Assembly (NCBI GenBank): GCA_950295325.1
Contig: OX485804.1
Span: 47,122,001-47,182,000, forward strand
DNA length: 60,000 nucleotides
From: Polytrichum commune
Taxonomy: Eukaryota; Streptophyta; Polytrichopsida; Polytrichales; Polytrichaceae
Reading direction: 5' to 3'
The notes under the pieces are model-generated. The model was given only the letters and a program-made list of their open reading frames with translations, had not been told where the DNA came from and searched no databases. Both the position numbers and the translations under genes were made by a program. Positions 35,278 through 46,583 of this stretch are shown here, in pieces. Within the stretch, counting starts at the first letter, position 1, and the number at the start of each line of letters is the position of its first letter.

Positions 35278-37822
35278 ATGGCAACGGCGATGGCATCTCA
35301 AATGTCGACCACTCCGTGCAACTTGCAAGCAATCTCTGTGGCGTCTGGTAATACGAAGGGGTTAGCAAGCGATAGCTCCGTGCAGCGGACATGGTTGAGT
35401 CGAAAGAGTATTGACATGCGGCTTCGAGCTTGCAGTAGCGCGCTTTCTTCAGGATTGCGGAGGAGGGAGTTGTTCGGAGCTACATTGTTAGGGGTAGGGA
35501 TTCTTCCGAAGCAGCAATGTGGAAGGGGATATGGTGGGAGTAAGGACGGGGTTACTACTTGTGTGTTGGAGGAATCTACAGCCGTGAGCAGCGCGGAGGA
35601 ATTGCCCGAGACCTCCGGGAGTGAGTCAAGGATATGGATGTCGGATGTTGTGGTGAAGAAGAGGCGGAATTACTTCAAGAACAGGGAGTGGACGGCCAAG
35701 GACTTGACGTATGGGGGGTTCATGGCATTCATGCACGCTCTATGCTTGTTTGCACCTGCCACATTCTCGTGGAATGCGTTTGGCGTGTTCATGGGGTTGT
35801 ATGTGATTACGGGCATGTTGGGGATTACTTTGTCTTTCCATCGTAATCTGTCGCATAAAAGCTTCAAGGTGCCCAAATGGTTGGAGTACGCATTCGCTTA
35901 TTGCGGGATTCAAGCTGTCCAGGTAATTGGGGATGTCATTTCATTCTGGGTTATAGGAAAATGGATGGAGTCTGTATTTGTCTGGTATTGCTTTTTTGCA
36001 ATCTCTTCCGCGAAGAATGATTGGCGGGAAGATCATTGTGAGTGATTACCAAATAGCACGTTTGATATAGCAGTGGTGTTGATTCACTTTGTGGTATCAG
36101 GGTACAAAACTTTGGGTATAGTAGACTTATTCTCTAACTCAGCATGACTTTTGGTGGGGAGTTCGTTGTTTTGCATACAACACCTTCCATGTTCGGTAAG
36201 TTTTCGGTGCGTCAAGTTTGGAGGCAGTGTGTCGGTTTCAACGAAGAACATTCTGTTGTATCGGTTTCATTGAGGGTCAAACTCATTTAGGCATGCCAAG
36301 AGGTGCTATCGCAATGAAGAAAAGTAGGTTGCCCTTCATTTAAAGTCAAACACTACCGCCGAGCACGCGCCACAGTTGGAAAGAAAATATCGGTATTTTA
36401 TGTGCAATACCCAATGGAAAATTGTAGGGGACCAATTCTAGATGAAAAGTTCCATTTGAGTTAAGGGATTTCTCAATTTTTGCTCAACATTTGGCAATTT
36501 TCTTCCTATTGTACCTGGAATTGTCACGGAATTTGAAACAAACTTTTGTGTCTGAAATTTTTTCATGTGCAGGGTGATCCAATTGAGTGGGTGAGCTCAC
36601 ACCGCTACCACCATCAGCATTGTGACACAGAAAACGACCCACACACTCCATATGAGGGATTTTGGCACAGTCACATGGGATGGTTACTTGATGACAGCAA
36701 AACACAAGAAAGAGTGAGTTCTTCAGAATTTTGTTGCAGTGGTTTTCTTCGTTGTTAGTCCTTGCTTTAATTGATTTTATGTTGGCCTGCTTTTCATGGG
36801 TTCTTTTCTTCAGTGGACATACAATGGGGAAGGGTGTGGTTCAAGAAACTGGTAGCATATGAACATGAGGTTTTGCATACTGGATGGTTTTTCTGTTGCA
36901 ATGATTGTTGCACTCATTAGTTATATTTCTGGCAGGTGGGTGCTCGGAACAATGTTGGTGACATGGAGAATGATGCTTTCTATAAGTTTATTCAGAAGAC
37001 GTATCCTATCCATCCTATAATGATGGCTGTTGCACTATATGCAGTAGGAGGCTTTCCTTACGTTGTGTGGGGCATGGTAATCTTCTCTACATTACGTTTG
37101 GTTTATCTCAGTAATTCTAGTCTTTTATTCCTGGAAGGCTGCTTGGAGAGTGCTGTAGGATTGGTTCATGGATAACTTCTTTGCTGGCTGACAAGACTTT
37201 TAATCAATGAGTAGTTCTGTAAATTCCTAGTATACAGATTGCTCTGAGGTTCTGAAAGGTTTTATTCTTTGTGTCAGCATGAACTGATATACATTACTAA
37301 TGTTTCCCACTTCTGGCAGGCTGTTAGGACAGTGTGGGTGTACCACATTACATGGTTTGTGAATTCTGCATCACATGTGTGGGGCTCACAAAAATGGAAC
37401 ACTGGTGACTTATCTAGAAATAACTGGTGAGTATCTTGAAATGCTTGGATTGATAAGTTGGAAATCTCTTATGCATGCTGATAGCTTTGCCTTAAATTCT
37501 AGAGTTTTGCGAATTTGCAAATTTGAGATTGACATCCTCACCACTGTAAGTTCGCGTAAGTTCGTCACTGTATGTCTTGGTTGGAAGCAAATTGCTTATC
37601 ACTGTTGGGTTCAATGACAGGTGGGTGGCAATGCTTGCTTTTGGAGAGGGATGGCATAATAATCATCATGCTTTTGAATACTCCGCACGTCACGGGCTTG
37701 AGTGGTGGGAGCTGGACCCAACATGGTGGGTGATTCGAAGTTTAGAAGCTGTAGGTCTTGCAACAAAGGTGAAACTCCCAAGGAAAGAGCACATGGACAA
37801 ATTGGCTTTTAATTCTGCTTGA
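35278..37822 (+). CDS. Plastid acyl-lipid desaturase, FAD5/ADS type, 5 exons, 411 aa
   Basis: Membrane di-iron desaturase. FAD5 of Arabidopsis introduces the delta-7 double bond in palmitate on MGDG, and related ADS enzymes act at delta-9. Exons: 35278-35922, 36573-36713, 36936-37076, 37320-37426, 37621-37822; GT-AG introns, 1236 nt, one frame. The N-terminal ~110 residues are Ser/Thr/Arg-rich with no conserved domain, as in a transit peptide. Three His boxes are intact: HRNLSH (188-193), HRYHH (225-229) and HNNHH (357-361), the last within 'WWVAMLAFGEGWHNNHHAFE'. Hydrophobic stretches before the first box ('FMAFMHALCLFAPATF') and in exon 3 ('MMAVALYAVGGFPYVVW') fit membrane helices. The ATG at 35278 follows the GTT-rich leader; a second in-frame ATG lies four codons on. 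The exact regiospecificity cannot be read from sequence. Confidence 0.94.
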
Positions 37823-38510
37823 AATTTCTCACAGGTTGTGTGTTTTCCCGTAGGTTGAAAAGTCTAGATACGGAGATCTCAAGAAATGATGATTGTGCAA
37901 TTGCACATCAGTTTTGATTTAGTATGTAGACATTCTTTCTTTATGATGGTATGCTGGAGGGGCATATCCATTTCTGTGTAAAATCACCGAAGCTTCTTTT
38001 GTAGCAGTTACCCAAATTATGGATCATGAGGTAGATTTTGCCACAAAGAATTTGTGGTGTTCAGATTGAACATCAAGACAAAATGTGTCTTGTTCAGCCA
38101 GTCAGGTCGAGTAGAAAACAGTAGTGCTGCGAAGTAGTCAAGAATGGTGATCATTGAGGAGGTTTTGTTCTCTTCTCCCCAAGCCATACTTGTGATTGAA
38201 CAACTTGATTGAAAAGGTTTCATGTTCTGCAACGTACGACAGACAGTACATGCAGAGCAATGCTGGATTTCTGTTTCTTGTACTTTCTTGGGTTTATAAC
38301 ATATGAGCTTTACAAGCCATTGCCAACTGGCTTTATCTGTTCTGTGAAATAATCAGCTGTGTGAAAGAGGTAACTCTAGTTGCTTTGTCCTTCTCTTTAA
38401 CTTGATGCCTTTATATTTCAAGTGGTAGATGGCAGGCTTGTATGTAGTGAAGAGTAGGCACCAAAATGACATGTGCTATGATAAAGTTGGACTGAGGTAA
38501 ATATGTGTTA
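37823..38510. other. 3' flank of the desaturase gene
   Basis: Probable 3' UTR followed by AT-rich spacer. No further gene seen. Confidence 0.4.
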
Positions 38511-38514
38511 TTTG

Positions 38515-38890
38515 GATCCTATTGTCTGTGCACCCACTTCTTGTAGCATATGAAACATGCAATTAGTGCGAGATGATTAGCAAAGCCAAAACATGCCCAC
38601 AGTTATTTGCCTCATGAATTTCAGAGTTCATATGAACATCTTATTGATTACCAAAGTGAAGATTTTGTGCTCATTAAGTGATCAATCATGTTGATTGTTG
38701 AGCCTAGAATGGTGAGTATATTTTGAGCATGTAGTCCAATATTTTTAGAACACATCTTTTTTATGTCCGTTTTTAGATCCACTTTCAACCACATATCGCT
38801 CATATTAGATCTTTAGATTATTGTTGTGTTGGAAGTAGGCACATCTTCTTTGTGTGTTAATAGTGTAGAAACCCGTTTGAGATTCAATTT
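38515..38890. repeat. Dispersed repeat family A copy
   Basis: Carries 'GTGCGAGATGATTAGCAAAG' (compare 'GTACGAGATGATTAGTGAAT' at 8539), 'TTTTGAGCATGTAGTCCAAT' and the 'CCACATATCGCTCATATTAG' segment. Confidence 0.7.
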
Positions 38891-39187
38891 AAAATGGGTT
38901 GCTTGGGAAATTAGGGGTTATTGTCTAAAGAGAGAGAATCTTACTTTGACTTCTTATACTTTTTGTATCTAAACTTTGATTTTGAAACTTGAAATGGCTA
39001 TCTTAATCGCTATTTGCAATTGCTAGCTGGGATGAGACAATTCTTGACCTAATTCACTGGCCCAAAAACATATGTGAAGTGCCACCATAAGGCACATACT
39101 TTACCTACAAATGCTTAAGATGGGCATTTGTGGACAAGGTTTCAATCGTATTATTTATTTATTTACTTAAATTCAGATTTAATATAT

Positions 39188-39975
39188 ATCTTTGGCACAA
39201 ATTGAGAATTTCAATTGCAATAAAGGAACCAAAATACAACCACCCTAGGAGAACCAGCGCAACCCAAGGGGAAATCAAGAAATAATGCTCATATGAGGTC
39301 TAACCTTCCAAGTGACCACTGAGTTGCTACGGGTCACAATAAGACCTTTGACACCCCAAATCCAATCAAATTCTTGAAGGATATCTTGGTAGGCAATGGC
39401 CGGGGCCTTTTCCAAGTCTGAGAGAGTCCATTTCCACTCAATCCTACCGTAATCTTGCAAGGCATCCCACATGACTTGGTGTGTTTTCTTAATGGGTCAT
39501 TGTAAAGCATTGAAAACTAGGTCATTCCTTTGGTGCCAAATAATCCATGGGAGACCACTTCTTAAGAAAAACCAGATGCAACTAAACCACTTCAGTGTCT
39601 TGCACATAGGTTGATAAAAAAGGCATTGCATCATGGAGAAGGAATCCTTGGGCCAAGGTTCCCTCTTTTGGCAAAGAGTTGCCAAATGATATTAGCAGCA
39701 TACCGCCACCCATGTTCAGCAAGTGGATAGCTAAAGAACCTATGTTCTATCGATTCCACCGACTATGGGCTGCAATGGGGGCAACTTTTGTCAATCTCCG
39801 TCGAGATTTTCCCACACCACTCATCAACCGGCACAACTTTATGCATGAGAAAGGTAGCTTCTTTTTGTGCCTTAGCTTTATGCCAGATGATATTATGGGG
39901 GCTGCCCCGGCCCGTATCTGGCCCCCTACAAGTTTGTAGAGGGTACTTTAACATCCGCCTTGCTTTATGGGCATG
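39188..39975 (-). mobile_element. LINE ORF2 3' end, second copy of the family at 1-1625
   Basis: Minus-strand frames read 'IWHKAKAQKEATFLMHK', the 'CPHC' start of zf-RVT, 'LPWIIWHQRNDLVFNALQ' and 'FDWIWGVKGLIVTRSNSVV', collinear with the copy at 930-1530. The 3' end 'ATTTGTGCCAAAG' lies at about 39190. It is 5'-truncated near 39960, as is usual for LINE insertions, with a few frame breaks. Confidence 0.82.
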
Positions 39976-40004
39976 ATATGTGGTCACCGTAATTTTATGA
40001 GCAT

Positions 40005-40034
40005 GGGAAAAGAAAAGAAAAGAAAAGAAAAAGT
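40005..40034. repeat. AAAAG microsatellite
   Basis: About five AAAAG units at the lower border of the next LINE remnant. Confidence 0.9.
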
Positions 40035-40049
40035 AACGCCCGCACATTG

Positions 40050-41095
40050 TGCCGGCGTGAATGCGAGCCCGTTGTCCGAATGCTAAACACGGCGGGCCGT
40101 GTTGTAGCATGGGGAGTTATACCTCCGTCAGGAGGTGGGCTCTGTTAGTAAAAAGAAAGAGAAAGTGTAGTGTAAGGGGGTTATTGTAAAGGAGTGGTGG
40201 GGAAATATTTAGGGGGGTGCAACGGGATTTTTTTTGTTATCGAGTTTTCTTTTATTTAAAACGAGGTATGTGAGATATTTGATGGCATTTTGGTGCATGT
40301 TTTTCATGAGGATTTTGATATTAGATTTTGGGATTTTGAGGTCTTCTAATTTTTTGATGGAGTGTTCGTGTATGGCACCTCTAACTCCTGCTGTGATGTA
40401 GTGTAAGGGGGTTATTGTAAAGGAGTGGTGGGGAAATATTTAGGGGGGTGCAACGGGATTTCTTTTGTTATCGAGTTTTCTTTTATTTAAAACGAGGTAT
40501 GTGAGATATTTGATGGCATTTTGGTGCATGTTTTTCATGAGGATTTTGATATTAGATTTTGGGATTTTGAGGTCTTCTAATTTTTTGATGGAGTGTTCGT
40601 GTATGGCACCTCTAACTCCTGCTGTGATGGTTATAAGAGGGTTTATTTTCCATCCCTTGCTTTGTATAGTGTTGATTAATGGATCGTATTTGGCATGTTT
40701 GTGTGTTATGGCTTGTTCTGGGAATCTGTCGTGACAGTACGTGAATTCAATGAATTGGATGGTTCGTGCGTGGGATGGTAGCATGGGTGTTGGGGTGTGG
40801 TTAGGGGCTCCTATAATACATAGGATGTCGGGTCTTAGTCTAGCGTGACACTGACACCCGGTTTGAGGGCATAGACATTCGATGAGCCATTCGGGACTGT
40901 TTGTTCTTGCTTGTTGTTGTTGATATTACCTGCATTTGTTAGTGTGTAATATCTGGTGTGTTTGTTGGCTTGGAGTGTTTGGGTGATGAGATGTACTGCC
41001 TTGTTGTGGCGTGCTATTCTTAGGCCCTGAGAGCATGGGAATACGAGGCCCATCATATTATTCTCATATGGGGTTAGCAAAGCATAAGTGTCTTA
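40050..41095 (-). mobile_element. Second LINE family: C-terminal part of an ORF2-like protein
   Basis: Minus-strand frames read 'FPCSQGLRIARHNKAVHLIT', then (after one frameshift) 'PEWLIECLCPQTGCQCHARL', 'RTIQFIEFTYCHDRFPEQAI', 'INPLITITAGVRGAIHEHS' and 'LTYLVLNKRKLDNKRNPVAP'. I recognise this as the tail of reverse-transcriptase proteins of plant and algal non-LTR elements, with Cys motifs, although I cannot name the clade. The end of the ORF is tandemly duplicated. Distinct from the zf-RVT LINE at 39.2 kb. Confidence 0.65.
40166..40629. repeat. Tandem duplication, period 231 bp
   Basis: Units 40166-40396 and 40397-40629 are almost identical; the one difference I see is in the T run after 'CAACGGGATTT'. 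It duplicates the last ~60 codons and 3' flank of the LINE remnant. The near identity means it is recent relative to the element's decay. Confidence 0.95.
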
Positions 41096-41169
41096 AGGTT
41101 ACCATTCAGTGGTGAAAGGGTAGAGGGAGGGGAAACCCGTCATTCATATTCTCCATTTCAGCTTAGCTA

Positions 41170-41392
41170 CACTAAACATTGTATTTAATGTCACTTACTA
41201 AGTGGAATAATGCAATGCTATAACTACTTACTGTATATCTCAACTTTTGCCAATAAAGGTCAAATTACTTGATCCCGACATTATTAAGCTAACATCTTTA
41301 CTTGGTTAGAAATACATCAATAGTAAAAAGATATAACATTGGTGTAACTCCAAATAGTAAGTGACATTAAATTTAATATTTAGTGTAACCAT
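41170..41392. mobile_element. MITE family E copy
   Basis: Left 'CTACACTAAACATTGTATTT' and 'ATGTCACTTACTA'; right 'TAGTAAGTGACATTAAATTT' and 'AATATTTAGTGTAACC'. Inverted ends, no ORF, about 220 bp. Confidence 0.75.
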
Positions 41393-41575
41393 GTTGTGGA
41401 TCTTCTTATGTGGGCATTACATAAGGGGCCCATGTAGATTATATAGAACAAGCACTTGGAAAGCTTGAAGAGCTTCCAATATAGATGGGGGAGAATATAT
41501 ATTTATATATAAATTTTATTTTTCCACTACTGGATCCATGGCCCTACCAAAGGAGGGTTGTGGATTGGGAGTTAA

Positions 41576-42699
41576 GGGCCACTTCACACACGAGCCAAGA
41601 GCCGTGACCATGAAATTGTGAGAGCCCAAAAGAAAGTGATCCAGGCCGTCCCAAGACACCTCCAAAATCATGTACAATAATCTCTTGCTTACGTATGCAC
41701 TTTGAATTGGAGTCATTGGTGCGCACTTAGTTGGTAGGTGCATACTTTACTCATGTCGCTTTCTAGACCCTCTGATTCGATGACTCACAATGGGAAATGG
41801 ATGAAACTTGAGGCAACTTGCTTGACCGAAGCCCAACGATGTGAAATCATTGCAAAGTTGAGCAAGCAGGTGTTGGGCAGGAGTATGAAGTCAATGAACG
41901 CGCCATCCGGAAAGTATGGGACAATTGGGAGAACACACTGCAACGAAATTCAACCTTTCAAGGCATTTGCTGGATCTTAAAGTGTTACCAACTCCAAAGG
42001 CTTTGAAGCTCCACACAACATTGTCCTCGACATCGACGACCAATTGCTTTGCTCCGATGTTCAAATGGAAGTTGGACAGATGTATGATGAACTGCGACAA
42101 TCGTTTGAGAAGTTTCAACAAAATGTTAAAAAACTGACATTTAATGTCATGCATAAAAAAATCATGCATTCGTGGAAAATGACTCTACATGACATGTTCA
42201 AACAATAAAGTATGAACCCTAATTTTTGTCCAAAAATTTGCGCACTTAACCGGGATGCGTACTTAAACGGGTGCGTACTTAAGCGGGATATTATTGTAGT
42301 GTGGTCACGGACCCTCAAGTGTAGTGTGAAGTCATATGTGACCAGACCCTCAACCAAATGCTATTTCAATGAATTTCTATTCATGCAGGTCCTCACACAT
42401 GATAAAATAAAATAAACCAATAGTTGTGAGCGTTTGGAGTACCAAGGTCTCCCGGTTTTGTGTCAGGCCTACCTCCAAGGGATGGTTTTTGAAATAGTCC
42501 AAGTGATCATGAAACATGATCCATTTGATGCCATGTAGGAATCCATGTAGACATTATATCCATCTTGCATTCACATACTACTCCGGTGGTCCCTCAAGCG
42601 TAGTGTGAAGCGGTTTTGGACCGGCTCCGCCATTTCCATCAATAAGAGTGCTTGAAGTGTAATGGTCATGGGCTCTCAGTCTCGTGTGTGAAGTGGCCC
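41576..42699. mobile_element. Harbinger-like family B element interrupted by a Tigger-like element
   Basis: Ends GGGCCACTTCACACACGAG and CTCGTGTGTGAAGTGGCCC are exact complements, flanked by TAA at 41573-41575 and 42700-42702. Without the nested 622-bp insertion (41675-42296) and its duplicated TA the body is about 500 bp, the same as the uninterrupted copy at 45965-46468. Non-coding. Confidence 0.9.
41675..42296 (+). mobile_element. Tigger/pogo-like element copy 1, nested in family B
   Basis: Ends CAATAATCTC and 'GATATTATTG', with TA at 41673-41674 and 42297-42298. Inside, broken plus-strand frames read 'ATCLTEAQRCEIIAKLSK', related to the N-terminal HTH of CENP-B/Tigger transposases, and match copy 2 at 46.6 kb. 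The transposase frame is broken and the DDE part is missing. Confidence 0.85.
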
Positions 42700-42702
42700 T
42701 AA

Positions 42703-42839
42703 GATTGTGGAAAGTGGTAAACATGTTAATTGATAAATTTGGCAAAGCATGCTTGGATTCCCCAAAATAATTTGGCTTACATTTTCAAGGTTACTTGCAC
42801 TGGACCAACCCCAAACTCAAAGTAGGTGTGTATTTTGAA
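42703..42839. other. Spacer; nothing recognised
   Basis: Short AT-rich spacer between repeats. Confidence 0.3.
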
Positions 42840-43215
42840 GTTAAAATGGACACACATCATGGAGCTTAGAATGGTTAGCATATTTTCATATCGTTGTCCA
42901 ATCTCTTTTAAATATATGTTGGTTTGGTGTCTGTTCTTAGATGCACGTCTAAGCACACACCACTAAAATGTAGGTGTCTAGATTACTTTTGTGTTGGAGT
43001 TAAAGCACGTCTACCTTAATGTATGGGGACCTTGTGTGGTCGTTCTTCTTAATTGAACACCTGTATTTAGTCATATATGTCATGGCTTGTAGTTAAGATT
43101 CAACACCAAAACCACACATGTTAGTTACAATGAGATCGGACTTTATGCTCAAAATACGTTAACCATTGTACGTTCAATTGTTAACAAGATTGGGAGAACG
43201 TAATGTGATCCCTTA
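42840..43215. repeat. Family A element, two arms in opposite orientation
   Basis: Left arm 42865-42990 ('TTGGTGTCTGTTCTTAGATG', 'CACACCACTAAAATGTAGG') and right arm 43040-43210 ('CCACACATGTTAGTTACAAT', 'TTAACCATTGTACGTTCAAT') carry family A blocks in opposite directions. Confidence 0.65.
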
Positions 43216-44340
43216 AAGACAATTTTTTTTTCACTTTGACCTCTTATCGCTTTTGCATCTCAACTCCAATTCTAACTCAACTTGAAGTGGCAATGTGTGT
43301 GATTCACAATTGCTAAGTGGATGAGACAACTCTTATTTCACACAAACAACCCAAATCTAGAGGGCTCCTATAGAGTGCTAGACATCTATTGAATTTGATT
43401 AAAATGAGAATTGGCCCTTCCATTCTCATCTATGGCATCATACTCTTGATACATAGCATAGGTGCAATTGATACATTGAGGTGTGATAAAGGCATGATGG
43501 TGATAATAGAGTTGTTTGTAAAGTAAAGTAGATGAAACCATGGGTTTAGTCCCAAACCTTGACTTTATGCAAATTAACACAAAGTCATTCAAGCTTTCTT
43601 AATGTTTAACTTACCATAGACAAAGAGTGGTGTTGGGCTATTAAAAACCAATGTTCTAGCTAATCCCACTGAGATCATGGGTCTTGCCTTGCATAGGTCG
43701 ATCCAAGATTTAGGATTGCGGGTCCCACGCACATACCCTATTTTAGATCCTAAAACTCTCGTAAATTTTGAAAGGTGAAAAGAGGAGACCCAAAAATCTC
43801 ACCTAACTACACAACAAATTAACAAGCTCTTAATAGAAAGTTTCCTCAAAGAATGATCAATCCCGTGGTTTTAGCCCTCTTTGAGGGACTTCAAATTCAT
43901 GGATAACTTCAATGTTGTAGAAATCTCTATTCCAACTCTATTAGGTTGCAACTGTTTATACATAATATTATTCAGATACATAGGTTTGTTATGTGCGACT
44001 GACAATATTCCATGTAGTATTCATTCCCCACATTCATACTAATCATGTTAATCAAGCTTCATTACATATAATCACGCTTAATTAGTTTGAATGCGTATGA
44101 ATGCTTGCGGAAGTAGAAGGCATGGACTAAACTATTATAAAATATACATACTAAATCAACACACTAATTTAAGTTTCATTTTAGAATGACTAAAATGGTA
44201 AGACACTTTCAAATGGTAAGTCACAAAAATTATAACCTCGATGTTAATGAGGATTTTGTAATGTTTTTGATCTCCAAGTTAATTACATGCTTTATTGATG
44301 GTTTCACTTCCGGAATGAAATCCCAATCAATTGCACTTGG
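43216..44340. other. Spacer; no gene recognised
   Basis: AT-rich; short open frames at 43386-43592 and 44186-44389 have no recognisable features. No clear repeat. Confidence 0.4.
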
Positions 44341-44345
44341 AAGTG

Positions 44346-44346
44346 C

Positions 44347-44373
<27 letters not shown>
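44346..44373. repeat. TA microsatellite
   Basis: About thirteen TA units. Confidence 0.9.
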
Positions 44374-44379
<6 letters not shown>

Positions 44380-44449
44380 TAGACTTTGAAGGTGAAGTGC
44401 GCTCGATATGGGATTTGTGGACAAGTGGCCTTCAAGAATGCAAGTGCAA

Positions 44450-44635
44450 TGTTTTTTTTTCAAAGTTGGGTGCAGTGGGCAACAATTTTCGGTCAGGTTC
44501 AGAAAATCTCAAAAAACTTCTAAGGTGTTGCCCCAACATGTATCTGCCTCCCTCTACAAGTTCGCAGAGGGTACTTTAGCGTCCGCCATAAAGCAATATT
44601 GGGAAATGTCTATTAAAACTATGTTTCCAAAATGA
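44450..44635 (-). mobile_element. Short fragment of the zf-RVT LINE
   Basis: 'CTACAAGTTCGCAGAGGGTA' followed by 'CTTTAGCGTCCGCC' matches 'CTACAAGTTTGTAGAGGGTA' and 'CTTTAACATCCGCC' at 39926-39959, in the same orientation as that minus-strand element. Confidence 0.65.
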
Positions 44636-44689
44636 GAATCTGAGTGGGTCCCCATAGCTTGGTGAGTGGCTATTTTGAACACACGTACA

Positions 44690-44800
44690 AATTGATACAA
44701 TCTCATTGTAACACACGTCTTTATGATGTCCATTCTTAACTACAAACCTTGCCATAAACTATCTAATATAAGTGTGAAAGAAGAGAGACCACACTAGGCC
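44690..44800. repeat. Family A fragment
   Basis: 'GATACAATCTCATTGTAACA' then 'GATGTCCATTCTTAACTAC' and 'CTTGCCATAAACTATCTAAT' match the copy at 10.35-10.44 kb. Confidence 0.65.
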
Positions 44801-44984
44801 CACGTAACTTTTGCATGGCCAAAAAAAAACTTAAGCATTTTAAGCTTGGACTTCAACATTCACAGTTGACTAAACAAACTTCACGTCTCATACATGGACC
44901 AATAAAGTGGGCGTGGTTAGGTTTCAACTTGGGTATCAATCACTAAAACTAGGATTGTAGCTCATTGCCAAAAAAAAAAATTTG

Positions 44985-45265
44985 TCACTACACTACAAGG
45001 TATATTTAAGGAAAGTTATCTCGTTTGAGAACCTAGTATTTATTTATGTCATAGTGACATAAGAACTACTTTGTTTATGGTATGTAGTGTCACTTGTACT
45101 TATTTAGAGTTATGCAATGCTAAACCTTTTTACTTAAAATGATAGCTTCTACCATTGTGAGTCATTTATGTTCTACGGTGTCCAAACAATGTAGTTAACT
45201 TTTGTTGATAAAAACTCAAATCTTTAGTACAACGTTACAACATAGTGTACCATCCTAAACGGTGT
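44985..45265. repeat. MITE family E-related repeat
   Basis: Opens 'CACTACACTACAAGGTATAT' and closes 'AAACGGTGTAGTGGC', with interior words 'TAGTGTCACTTGTACTTATT' and 'GAGTTATGCAATGCTAA' shared with 41.2 and 50.5 kb. Confidence 0.55.
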
Positions 45266-45266
45266 A

Positions 45267-45470
45267 GTGGCAACCACCCGTGATCCTTTAGATGAATGGA
45301 TTTTTAAATGCGTCACGGATGCCTACAAGGAGCCATTGAATTTCTCCACAAACAAGACCTTCCAACATTGTGTGACCATGGCAATTGTGCGTTGTCAATC
45401 ATGTTCTCTTTCAAAACTGTGGGGAATATTTATCAATGAACGGGGAGAACCAACTGCTAATTATAAATGA
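45267..45470 (+). other. Open frame of 67 codons, unrecognised
   Basis: Frame 'MATTRDPLDEWIFKCVTDAY' and onward. Not recognised; its end runs into a family G repeat. Probably a remnant of a mobile element rather than a gene. Confidence 0.2.
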
Positions 45471-45690
45471 ATTGGTTGAGTTTGAAAAATAATTGGTTGA
45501 AGTTCAAGACATAAAGAAAAATTATCCTAACTTTAGAGGAATCCATGGAATATACCTAAGATTAATAAAGAACAACCAAAACATCACAACATGGAACCGC
45601 TTGGTTGGACTTGGAAACACTAGGATCTTGACCGATTATGCCTCAAAACCTCCCCGGACATTGATATTTAGCGCAGAGTTTCACTAGCAC
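45430..45690 (+). repeat. Dispersed repeat family G copy
   Basis: 'ACGGGGAGAACCAACTGCTA', 'GGTTGAAGTTCAAGACA', 'TTAGAGGAATCCATGG', 'TTGGACTTGGAAACACTAGG', 'CCTCCCCGGACATTGA'. Confidence 0.85.
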
Positions 45691-45964
45691 AAGACTATTT
45701 ATGGGACTCAACATGCTAAAACTTGGCCTTTGACTCGAGGGAGGTACCTTGGCAATGTCAAAGTCTTGCGGAGTCAAGCCTTTGTTGTGTTGTTGGTGCA
45801 AAGGAACCTTACAACCATATTACGTGTTTGGAATAATTGACCTACGCCATTGGAAAATTGTCTTACGTCATTGAAAATCTATCACATTGGTGGTTAAATT
45901 GCGTATCTTTTTTCTTCTAGTGACATATTGAATGAGTGCCAAGGACTCATATGCCTGTAGGTAA

Positions 45965-46468
45965 GGGCCACTTCACACACGAGCCAAGAGCCGTGACCAT
46001 GAAATTGTGAGAGCCCAAAAGAAAGTGTCCAAAGGCCGTCCCAACACACCTCCCAAATCATGTAGTGTGGTCACGGATCCTCGAGTATAGTGTGAAGCCA
46101 AATGTGACTAGGCCCTCAACCAAATGCTATTTCAATGAATTTCTATTCACGCGGGTCCTCACCACATAATAAAATAGAATAAACCAACGGTTGCGAGCGT
46201 TCGGAGTGCCATGGTCTTCCGATTTTGTGTCAGGCCTGCCTCCAGGAGGTGGTTTTTGAAAATAATCCAAGTGATCATGAAACGTGATCCATTCGATGCC
46301 ATGTACGAACCCATGTAGACTTTACATCCATCTTGCATTCACATACTACTCCGTTGCTCCCTCGAGCGTAGTGTGAAGCAAACTTGGACTGGCTCCGCCT
46401 TTTCCACCAATGAGAGTGCTTGCAGTGTAATGGTCACGGGCTCTCAATCTCGTGTGTGAAGCGGCCCC
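45965..46468. mobile_element. Harbinger-like family B, uninterrupted copy (TAA target duplication)
   Basis: Starts GGGCCACTTCACACACGAG, ends 'CTCGTGTGTGAAGCGGCCCC', flanked by TAA at 45962-45964 and 46469-46471. 504 bp, non-coding. At 46052-46067 it reads 'CATGTAGTGTGGTCAC', which is the empty site of the Tigger-like insertion in the copy at 41.6 kb. Confidence 0.92.
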
Positions 46469-46554
46469 TAAGTGAAATTGCATCAAAATGTCATAATGGG
46501 CTGTTATTCAATTGACATCAATCGCTTCATAAGTGGTGGAATCATCAATAAAAG

Positions 46555-46583
46555 AGCAATGACCGGGGAGAACCGACCTCTTA
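46555..46583 (+). repeat. Family G, left part interrupted by Tigger-like element
   Basis: 'AATGACCGGGGAGAACCGAC' then 'CTCTTA' is the start of a family G copy; its continuation is at 47236-47450. Confidence 0.75.

Noticed and set aside
36000-36045. Unspliced extension of desaturase exon 1 to the stop at 36045
   Set aside because: Donor at 35922/35923 followed by the exon carrying the second His box gives the full family fold; the read-through tail has no family similarity.
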